A stretch of DNA of 64,000 nt from Capitella teleta (Eukaryota; Annelida; Polychaeta; Capitellidae), in assembly GCA_000328365.1 (NCBI GenBank), contig KB311417.1, positions 294,640 to 358,639 on the forward strand. The letters are read 5' to 3'. The notes below the pieces were generated by a model that had not been told where the DNA came from, did no database searches, and worked only from the letters and a program-made list of their open reading frames with translations. Below are positions 13,401-23,904 of this stretch, in pieces (positions within the stretch are counted from its first letter, which is position 1; every line of letters begins with the position of its first letter). A program made the position numbers and the translations under genes.

Positions 13401-16400
13401 CACGTGAGTAGGAAGCATTATCAATATGCTATCACGCTTTATGTTAAACATTTGTGAATAATAACACATGAAGGTGGTTCTCCCGTGTAGCTTCAATGTA
13501 TTGGCCTAAAGATTGGAACCGAGCAAGGTTTGGCCCACATTGGCCCACAAGGAATGCGGCCTTGGCAATAAACATATAGCTTATGGTTCAATGGATGCAA
13601 TAACTTTATACATTTGATGACACAGGAAGCGCACCTGAGTGCGACTTCCGCTTAAGGCTTCGAGATGAACACATGAATTATGGCAAATGCTGACTGTGAA
13701 ATGCCGAGTAAAGGAATAAAGCCAATTGCATCGATGGCGAATTACTTACTGTTTGAGTGTCGCGAGAAGAAGGCGATCGGTGCTCTGAGCAAAACTCGGA
13801 TCGTCCTCAGGTGAATCATGCGGCTTGATCTGACAGAGATCAAAGTGAACGAGGACGCTCTCAGAAAGGACGCAATGACCAGAAACACAATGAGACCAAT
13901 GTAGACGAGGAGCTTGAAGTCATAGCCATTTAGGAGGTGTTCCAGGTGAAGCAACAGGCTGTTGGTTGATATGGTGGTGGTTGCATTGGGCAGTGAGACC
14001 GTAGATTGATTTCCGTGCAATAGGCCTTGAGTCCTGTACAATAAATAACGTCCTTGTATATTTATAATGTATAATGAATAACACATTACGCCAATGAAAC
14101 ACTTGATTTGCCAACCTGCTTGCCTAATACCTCATCATGGCTTATTGCGTGTGATTCCACCTGCATACACCTACGTGCATCACTTTTTTTTAGCTGAGCG
14201 TGTTCGATGGGTGTTTCAGACTATGAAGAAATTCCTAGAATTCTTTAATGGTATATTTATTCCTGGTTAGGGATTAGCTGCGCCCCTCCCCCCTTACCCT
14301 CATCGTCAGTTCATGTAGGTCGTTTCGGTAATGGCAAATAATGCCAAGTTTTTGTCTTTATACCTGTGCCTGTTTGCTTTAGTTTCAGAAAAATAAGATC
14401 TAAGAGTTGCATAATCCATAATGCCATGAACAAAAAAAAAACTGTCTGATTTTGTCTGAATTGCTCAGCGTGTATCAAAAACCTCTTAAAATATACATGT
14501 TCGTCACATGCTGGCTACACTGAGTGCAGTCTCTCATAATTTAGCTTCCGTCTTCATTAGTCGGCATTACGCACAGGTGTAACACTCAACCTCGTGTCTT
14601 ATTTCCTGTTGAAGATGATTACAGAGGGATGTAATGTATACTATATATAATGCAACGTAATGTAAGGTCATAGGCAGCAGCAATTTAAAAGCTTCTGCAA
14701 TTTATTTTTACTGAAAAGGGAATTAGAGAGAGGACACAATTTCATAAAACTGATAATAGACTAGACAAAATAGCAATCAGTATGAATCTTACCACAAGTA
14801 CAGCCACCAATCGCAAAACACAAACGAAAACTGAAAAAAAAAAAACAGAAAACGCTGGAGCTACAACACAGAACACGACGAAACAAATTTACAATGAATT
14901 GGAAATGCAACAATATAAGATTTACCTGTACGATAAAGCAGAGGACAATGAACCCTGTGGCGCCGATCATGCCTCCACCCAGCATGAAGTACCTGCACAT
15001 CATCGTCCAGCCTCCAGTCGAGCTTTTATGGCTTTTGTCTGATTCGTTACTACCCTCGCTCTCCTTTAATTAAAATGGAAACATGATAAATCATTTATTT
15101 AGTTAATGAATCTGCTTACCATCTCCATCCACATTTGGTCATCATCACGCGTAGTCGATGAATGCCGACTCAGCTGCGGTTCAATGTCCTTGCTTTCCCT
15201 TAGTTTCGTTTTCGGTTTTATAACCTCGCTTCCTTGTAAGTCATAATCAAATGTAACTCCTTTGTTTTTCAAATCTTTGAAAGTTCCAGTTTGTGAGATT
15301 CTACCCTGAATGTTCAATGAGTGATTTGGAAGAGTTGTTGTAACTGGGAGAATGATTGATTTCCAACCTTTTCGATGCATATAACGAGGTCTGCGGCCGG
15401 TAAACACGACATTCTGTTTGTTACAAGAAGCACCGCTTTTTTGCTGAGCAAAGCGCAAACACATTTGTTGAATATGTGTGATGCTGAATTGTCGTCCAGG
15501 GACGAGAAAACGTCGTCGATTAGGTAGAGATCAGCACGCCTGTACACCGCTCTGGAAACATTATAAATTTATGAAGAATTAATTAATACTCGAAATCAAG
15601 GGTCGGATACCAATGACATTATGCTTTATATATATAATGCTTTAATCGATACAACAGTATAGTGGCTTTGATCGAAATTAGTCCAGGAAACATTGTCCAT
15701 GCGTATTCCAGAGAGATATGCTTATATATGTATATTACACATAGCTTATCTCGGTGCAATTAATGTACACATGCTGTTCTTTACCTACCTTGCTAAACTG
15801 ATCTTGATTTTCTGGATCTTAGACAGGGGAGAGTTATCTTCATCTATTATTGTTATATCTCCGTTGGATAGACTCTCTAGTTCCTAGGGAAAACATAAGT
15901 TTTATTAAATAGATATTTGCTCAAACCTTTTATTTTGTTTCAAAATAACACATGCAGTATTGGTGTATTGGGTGAAGGGATGTCGTACCTGCACTAAACC
16001 GCAAGCATTGAGGATTTTATTGTATCTCTGTCGATTCAGCTCCAATCCAAACAAAATGTTCTCTCTTATTGTGCCTGCAAAGATCCAGGGTCGCTGGGGA
16101 GCATAACTGATTTTTCCCTGGCTGCAAAGCGATCCCGAGGCCTTCTGGAGTTCCCCAGTGATTGACAACAGGAGGGCGCTCTTACCGCTCCCACTGGGCC
16201 CAGTCAACACCACGTGTTGTCCCTTCAGAAGGGAACCCCCAATCATCATCTATAATCACAATAATCAAACACACACCTTTGCAATGTCCATATTGATGTC
16301 GATGAGAGCTGGGAAACCAGAATCCTACAATGTCACATATACATGTCATACAATTTGGATGGAATATATAATCCTACTTTTGACCACATTGATGAATAAT

Positions 16401-18298
16401 TCTCGATTGAAAGAAGCACGTGATTAGGCAGAGCTGAATGCCTGCTGAGGGAGGAACTGTGCCCATCCAACAGCGACTTCTCCCCAAGACACAGTAGCTC
16501 CTGAAAATAATTAGTATATCATACATACAATGTCATTAATATATACATATATAATGGACACATATAATGAAATTATATCCATAAATCCAAAACAGTCACC
16601 ATTTAAATGGTATTGGTGCGGCTGGGAGATCTTTTGATAAAGACAGGAAACCTAAAATTGAATTTGCATGTCACAATTGCCAATACGTATAACGTATTGA
16701 ATATACGTTATCGTATATACGTATGATTGTTTGCAATGTGCACATCATGCTACGTGATATTTCATATGTTACTAGTGCATATTGTAGGCTACCTGCACAG
16801 TGCTCAGAACAGTTCTGGCATTGATGAAATTCTGCAACCCCCATGGAAGCGACAGAGTAACACTGGAGCGAAGAATTTCCACGAAAGCCATCGAAGTGAA
16901 GAGAACACTTGCGGTGACTTTGTTGCCAAGCAACACGAAAGTGAGCAACGTTGCTAAGAGCAACCCTTTGCCGGAAACGAAGAAAATTGCCGAGTTGAGG
17001 GCTCGAATGTGGCAAATGGATTTAAGGATGGTCCACTCGTTCCTGTGAATGGAGAAGAAGAAAAAGATAGTATTTCGAATGCTGAGAAACGAAAAAAAAA
17101 ATGCATTTAGGATGACAAGGCAAGACTGAACGGAGAGAGGTGGAAAAATAAAGCTTGTGTATCAGAATTACAAATATAAAAAGAGGGTTTTATGCCCACC
17201 TCCACATTGTGTTGATCATTTTGGAGAAAGGCTTTTCCCAGCAGTTGATTTTGATTGACAATATTCCTTTTGTGACGTCATTCAAGGCGTGGATGCGGCG
17301 ATTGGCAATTTCGTCCGCTTCTGACCTGAACAGGAGAGAAAGTAGAATTGAAGTTCTTTTGTTTAATTGAGGTTGAGGCTCCCTATACCTGAGTCGAGTT
17401 ACGCGCCTACCGATGAAGAACTGAATTGGTGAGAGGGCTATCACGGTACCCACACATATCATAGAATAAGGTCCAAGCTGGAGGTGATGCCATAATAACA
17501 GAGCCATAGCAACCGCCTCCAACGGAGCAATCCACATGTAATTTATGTCTAGACATAACTGTACCAACAGAGTGTTATACAATGTGAACACCTTGTAAAT
17601 ATTTCACCTGGTCGAACGTCTGAGCATCCGTGGTCAGGGTGTTGAGAATGGTTGAAGTGTTGGATTTATTCAAAGAATTGTGGCTTAATTTTAAAACCTG
17701 AAAATATTTTGGATAAAGTAATGATAATTCTGATGTACATTCTGACTTTTCTAAAAACCAGCGACGTTATTGCTACCCTCATTTTCATGCCATAATGATG
17801 TTTGGTGTGGAATCCAATGTTGTCCAGGGCAGTAGCAAAAATACAAGCCAATGTCCACCCGAAAGCATAGAGGAAGGCGCCAGTCTGAGGCACACTCGAT
17901 TCCCTCGTAAAATAACTCATAATCAGGCCAAGAAACAATGCTTGGGTTACCCTAAGACTCTCCTGTAGAAATATGTAAGGGTATGCATGGATGTAAGAGG
18001 GTATTACTACACACCACAAGGAAGAATATTGTCCCGATTCCAAGAATTCGGTTACCGTAGCATCTCCTCAATGCCCTGGAGAGACTTGGTGTACCTCCTG
18101 ACTTCCAGAGATATACTTCCTTTTCCCATTCTCTGTGGATATTAAATGTCATGATATTTGATGGATCACAGGTGTACCCAGTATTACCTGCCAAGATCAT
18201 TTGCAAGTTTAATTGATGAATCTTGAGGTAAAACTTCGTAGATGTCCACGGAGTTCAACTTGTGTTTGTAGCCAAGTTTCAAGAGATCATTAGTCCAC
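10464..18298 (-). CDS. ABCC-like: ABCC/MRP4-like ABC transporter with degenerate ATP sites (5' exon not found)
   Basis: Minus-strand exons: 18298-18188, 18132-18015, 17962-17747, 17697-17608, 17558-17389, 17325-17200, 17042-16793, 16651-16600, 16444-16378, 16324-16277, 16249-15989, 15883-15789, 15551-15368, 15305-15120, 15063-14926, 14033-13750, 13391-13312, 13256-13106, 12954-12724, 12667-12567, 11680-11339, 11290-11150, 11094-10973, 10921-10816, 10766-10464. They total about 1320 residues (human ABCC4 has 1325), arranged TMD1-NBD1-TMD2-NBD2. The start exon, a short segment after 16793 and a TMD2 piece between 14926 and 14033 are unresolved. NBD1 keeps Walker A (GPSGSGKSA) and Walker B (LYLIDDVFSSLD), but its signature is LSKIQ and its H-loop reads TNRM. 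NBD2 has lost Walker A (SACAESRKG), Q-loop (IMEKPYLF), signature (FDVGD), Walker B Asp (IVIYEE) and H-loop His (TLATD). Frames and splice sites are intact, so it is not an obvious pseudogene. Membership in ABCC is firm; ATP-driven export is doubtful. Confidence 0.88.
12439..12530. repeat. 12-bp satellite-like repeat (TTAACCTTAACA)n
   Basis: Imperfect tandem copies of a 12-bp unit lie in the ABC transporter intron between the exons ending at 12567 and starting at 11680. It superficially resembles a telomere repeat, but the unit alternates ATTAAC and CTTAAC and is a simple intronic satellite. Confidence 0.85.
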
Positions 18299-18437
18299 CT
18301 ATAATTATATATGCATGATGATGATGGTGCTATTGATAGGACGCAATGGTAAATATACAATGGAAACAAGGAAATTACAAAAAGAAGAGATATCGGTTAC
18401 TATAACATTGGCTAAAATAATAGGATATTCATATTCT

Positions 18438-21400
18438 CTAAGTGTTCTTTATTGCGCAATCAATCGAATAAAAGATCAGTTGATGTTGTTGGCTGCATTT
18501 GTTCCGCCACGCACAACAATGTTCACAGTTAAAAGCCACAGAAGCCTGACAGGTAAGTACTTGAGTGGCATACGTGAGCGACACCTCCAGCACGAAACAA
18601 ACGCAGGGCACTTCGCTCTCGTGAGCAAGCGAGTGATTGGAGCCAGAATATTGGCTCGTTTCTGCAAACAATCATTATCGTCTCGGAGACCAATTGTTAC
18701 CGGTTTTGCTTGGATGTGTGTCAATACAGAAGAGCATTCAGATCGCCCTAAGCCTCCATTGAGTCCATTGCTGATTGCATTTCAATTATCATGATTTATT
18801 ATTTAAAATGTGAATACAGAAGCTAAGGCATAATGAAAGCTTTTTCCATGACTCTCTATGATACAAAGAGACAGGATTCTAATGATGCAAGGATTAATGA
18901 AAATATTAATTTATGATCCTATATCTGCACTGTAGAGGAAATGCATACATACTTGTAAAATCAAGTCTTATTTTAATTTTCGATAGAGGTGGACACACAA
19001 TTTCATCAGAAATCAACCCTGGCGAATTTACCATACTCTGTTCTGACTTGCATTGGTTCAGTGCGTTTGATGAGAAATAAGTAACAGGCGAAATACTGAA
19101 AGCCACACACAGAATCAAGTCCTGACTCACATTACTGTAGACATCACTCGATAGAACGTCTTCAAACATTTCTTCCATAGTTCCAAAAAACTGGATTGAT
19201 ACTCCATTAATTTCCCAATCATATCTCGTTGGTGTGAGCATGTATGTCAGTGCTGTGTGTGTTCTCGATGGTCAAATGGAAAGGGAATTGATGAGTATCG
19301 CTGTCTTCTGTGAATGAACACGTGGCCATCCGATAATTACTCTCTGCCTCGAAGCCAAATTGGGCAGTAAAGGCCTACAGTGCAGACTGATCGCTTGGTT
19401 TGGATATTCATGACACCTTCATTGGAGCAATGCAACAGATAAATCACAGACGTACAGGTCATGAAAGCGATTAAACATCTGATTGACTACTTGGAAGTTT
19501 ATTTATCAACTTTTCACTTTGGTTTTTTGGTGTAGTGAAGATGGCAGGTTGTCGAGGAAACTGATAAGTGGCCTGCACGTGGGCATAGCTGATTGGAGAA
19601 ATTGAACAGAGACAATTGACGATAAAGGCGGTCAGGTGTGCAGGATCAAACGTCACAGGTGTGCATGTCAGGTGCGCCACATGCTCGCGTGGGACGAAAA
19701 CAGCTCACAGCTCCCTCCTGAAGTCCAGTAAATGAAAAAAACAGATGTGAAAAATGAGGAGAGATGAAAAGTGGAAGAGAGGGGGCGAGGAGGGAGGATA
19801 TACATGGAGAGTATTGATTAATAGAAATGTGTGACCCCTTCACCATGTTCACACCGTGGTGGTTCTGAGTAATGAGACCTCTTTGATTCTGCAGTGCTGC
19901 CAGATTAAGAAACACGACACGGCATTGTGTGTCACTGTCTATGGTAGTACAGGAGAAATAACCTTTGGGTATATCGGAGTAAAGTAGTGGTTAGTCCAAT
20001 ACCTCGAGTGTGGGCGGAGCTGTAAAACCACAGTTGCTTTGCATTTGGAAGTAATACTTTGGCATATTTGAAAAGGTTATGTTAAGTACAGTTGATTTGT
20101 TGCAAATTTAATTGCGTTGTCTTGGTTACCGATTACTGATATCACACACTCACCAAACCATAATTGAGCGGCTTCAACTTGCATTGCATTGACTCATCAG
20201 TTCCAAGCCATAACATATAATCCAAATGTTCCACACTGTTAAGTCCAAAGTCATTGTCACTCTGCGAATGTCTGAAATCAAATTGAGATCAGGAAATTGC
20301 GGTGCTATAGTAATTGCTTGTTTAATTGAGCACAAGCATTGGGCAATTGTCCAACCCCTATGAAATATCCAGGCATTAATACTAATTATATTCATCTACC
20401 TTCATTAAATAGTCTCTATGGTGATATTGAGGCCTACAGGGGTTAGAATTAGAGCCCGAAAGTACACAACAACTACTATATTGAATTTAGTGAATGCAAA
20501 TTTAAAGGAATTAATCGTACTTTATCTAAAATTGTCCATGTTTATCTGCTCTAAATTACAATGGTATTTAACCTATAGGTATGTTTGTTATAGGTATCAG
20601 TATGCAATAAAATATATCGCACAGAATAATAGATACAAATGACTAGCTATTACCTGAGGAATATCCAACTGAGTGATACTTACCAAATGCAATAGTATTC
20701 AGTGGAATACAAGGGTGAGAATATTGCAGGAAATGCTTCTCAGGATACGTTCATTATACAAATGACATGTTGCAAATACTGCGCATACAACATCGTAATT
20801 ACCCTTAATTAGCAATAATTATCTTCCCGTCTTGTAACCTCATTATTTTTTGTTCTTACACAGCATGTTGCAATGTCAGTGTGATGTTTACATGTGGGTT
20901 TCAATTGTGTGATACCGAAGTAAGCGAGCAATGCTGAGATGTTCAGACGCAGACGTGTTATACGTACTTTTTGCTTCATTTTGATTAAACCGGCGATGAG
21001 TATTTGCTATAAAAATGGTGAAATGCTTTATTTTATAGTTCCTTTTTTTTGTGAATACAAAAATCGAGGCTTACCTTAGTGCTTCAATTCCTGTTCTCCA
21101 GCAGCTCTAATGACTCGTGCAAGTATTCCCTTCAACCGATCAGCTGACCTGGGGATCCGACAAGCCTCATGTGCAACGGTTTGTAACACAGTTACGTGAA
21201 AGAGCCGATCCAATTGTCAAGCGGATTACACGGTCATATAATCTGTAAAGCAATGAAGTGAAAAAGGAACATTTCCTGCAGCACAGCTTAAAAAGAACAT
21301 TTTGTATTCTCTCTTGCTATATGTTAGATATGCAATGGTCTTGAAGTGGAATTCATGCCAAGTGACCAATAATTGTAGGTTATATTTATCCAAAGTTGCC

Positions 21401-21825
21401 TTTTCATTTGACTGTGTTGATTTCAACTTGGCAACCGGTTCATCTCGTGATCAATATCCATTTGACCCCAAATCTGGCCTCGGTACAATAGCAATATGGA
21501 CTGTTATAATTTTAATAACTATGGGTCAAGGTTTTCCTAAGTAATTCAATTTTGGAGTGCTTGCCAATTCGCTCAAAGGTAATAATTTTACGTGATGAAA
21601 CCGCCAGCACGCAGGTTTGTCTCCAAATACATCAGAAAATGCTCCGTGTGCAATCGTACCTCCTCCTGGTGTGCCTCCTCCTGGTGTGCCTCCTCCTGGT
21701 GTGCCTCGATGTATGTAGATGACAATACAAACGCCATGCAATCGGGGACATGGTCAAATCTATTATCAATGCGATGTGATATGTCAGTGTTATTGTCGTT
21801 ATGTAATAATACACATACACTTGGT
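18438..21825 (-). CDS. Unrecognised multi-exon gene, probably extracellular
   Basis: I do not recognise the product. Supported minus-strand exons: 21825-21592; 20271-20154 (in phase with the first, joining ...AGGFIT to HSQSDNDFG...); 19934-19844; a segment around 19700-19490; about 19390-18953; and 18661-18438, which joins the previous one in phase and ends in a stop beside an AATAAA. The text reads like beta-rich ectodomain with scattered cysteines (for example LWLGTDESMQCKLKPLNYG, FPFHLTIENTH, CPPLSKIKIRLDF, SEVPCVCFVLEVSLTY). The Cys-Pro-Pro segment loosely recalls CatSper auxiliary ectodomains, but I cannot confirm that. Near 19245 the reading frame changes by one base between two protein-like stretches with no intron signal, so there is either a frameshift, a sequence error or a junction I missed. 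The 5' end is not found. The gene ends only about 140 bp before the first recognised exon of the ABC transporter. Confidence 0.5.
21658..21706 (-). repeat. In-frame 15-bp coding minisatellite (AHQEE)3
   Basis: Three near-perfect 15-bp units within exon 21825-21592 of the unrecognised minus-strand gene add the pentapeptide Ala-His-Gln-Glu-Glu three times. The unit length keeps the frame, so copy number can vary without breaking the protein. Confidence 0.75.
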
Positions 21826-21899
21826 CTGTAGGTAAAAAGAGACACGTTGTTAACATAATGATGATGTAAACTATATAAATCGAACATTTACGCAATCGA

Positions 21900-23900
21900 T
21901 ATAGTATACACTGAGCTCTTACCTAATTATGTCTGCTGTGAATCTGCGATGTGCGTCATCAATCATTTAGAGATGAAAAATACCACCTTGACTTGGGGTT
22001 TCCCAAGATGGATAATATCTGATTTTCGTATACATGAGGCAATCGAGTTGACTGAACCTTCTTCTGCCTCCCATTTCTCAGATCATCACGAAAACATGAT
22101 GCGGCAACTACAATTGCGGCATGACCTTTAACCTTTAACCTTTAAGTACTGGGAATAGAAACCACGTGGAGAACCAGGTTTCCCAGAAAACTGCATTATG
22201 CAAACCTCAGCAATCTCCAATTCTCTAAACCATCACCCAGCTCCGATTCGATTACTCCTTCCGTCTATGCTACTAATCTACTCTTAGGAGTGGCCAATGT
22301 GTTGAGCCTGGTCACGATAATCTCTTATTTAGGCATAAAGGCCAAACTTCCCCAGCACATTAGTCACACAGCGTTGGATAGGATAATGCATTTTAATAAC
22401 GCATATATGGAATGCATATCAATGATTTATATGATTTAAAATTGTGTTTATTATCAGGTTATGTAAACTACAAAACTTATCTACAATTATTGACTTTCAA
22501 TGAAGTGAGAATGTCGGTTGTAAAATATGTTCGTTTGCTGAATCGCAAAACTAAGATGAACTTGATGAACCGGAATTTGTTTTTACATCTGGCGAACCAC
22601 CAAAAGCATAACTGATTAATAAAATTGCTTTGTGGGATTCCGTTGTACCTTCTGTCTCATTGCTGCTCAGATTTAGTTAACGGGGCCGCTTGCTGTTTGG
22701 ATTGCGTGAAACTCACTCGCGCAAAATATTGTACTGCTATATTAATACTATATATCCTTGGAGAATGTAATGACAAAGGTGTGCTGATTACATGTGTATT
22801 CATTGTCTGCATCGTGATGATCAGGAATAACGATTCTCGGTGCGGTGTCTGATCGGAATTTTCAGACCTGATCCGAAAGGAGCTTAGCATACCGGATAAA
22901 TATTATATCAAGCCATCGCCTCACTGCACACGGGTTCGGCGCTCTAGCAAACCTCAGCAAAAAGTCAGAATATTAATGATCCTGTGGGAAGATTACTAGG
23001 TTGTTTTCCAATTTTGAGTGGAGATGCTAGGAGTCCAGGTCTTCATTTCAATCAATAAAAATAATAATTATCTAACCACCAACGCAAAATTGAGGGGTTG
23101 TGTCCGGAAGCAGTCTTATCCAGCAATAATCCTTCAATAAACAAACAAACAAACAATGGCTTATTGAAGTCGCACAAGCAGACTGGGAATAAACAATTGT
23201 CAATGTAACATTTAAACTTGGTTCGACCCATCAGATGGAATTGTGAAGAGTGCAGGGACGTGAAGAAAGGCCTCGAGTTCATTTAGTGCACTCAATTTTT
23301 GATGCTTGAGATTCTGTTTTGTTTACACTGCATCACACTGAAGAGATATCACATTTAAACATCACATCAATCCATCAAATTGTTGCAGAATTGAAATCGG
23401 TCAGCGTATTACGTAATCGTATTTAATCCTAAAACCTTCATCATTTACTATGTTTAGTACTAGTGCCACTCGGATAATAGTGATGACTGACCATTGATTT
23501 ATTTAATTAGGGTAACACACCAAATAAAAATAAATAATGCATTAATTAGCCTAAGATCACCATGGACACCTTGAATTGCCTTGATTACGAATCATGACTG
23601 AAAATAGAGAGACCGCAACTGCTTGTAATACATGTATTTATTTCTAGTGAGAAGAGATTATTGTCCAATAAGTTGCAGGTGAAATCAGATTTGAAGGTGC
23701 TTAAATGCAGAGAACAACTAAAGAGTGTTACAGGTAAACGTATAACAGCTGTGGGTAATCAGAGACTCATTGCTAAGAATATGGCGCTGGGAACCACATT
23801 GAATTGCTTCGGAAGTCGAATGACGTCATAGAATTTCAGACGTCACAGAGATCATTGGTGGATAATAAATATCACAGTCTGCGCCAACTGATGTCACATG
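21900..23900. other. Region without a recognised gene
   Basis: No recognised family. A minus-strand open stretch at about 22135-21990 (containing RDDLRNGRQKKVQSTRLP) could be an upstream exon of the unrecognised gene, but I found no convincing splice sites. A short (CCTTTAA)n-like run lies at 22126-22146. The first exon of the ABC transporter may also lie in this interval. Confidence 0.35.
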
Positions 23901-23904
23901 CTTA

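Noticed and set aside
18315-18794. 159-codon plus-strand open frame
   Set aside because: Lies opposite the terminal exon of the minus-strand gene; no family resemblance; probably a shadow.
21302-21544. 80-codon plus-strand open frame with hydrophobic end
   Set aside because: No splice or start support and no relatives that I recognise; left out as chance.
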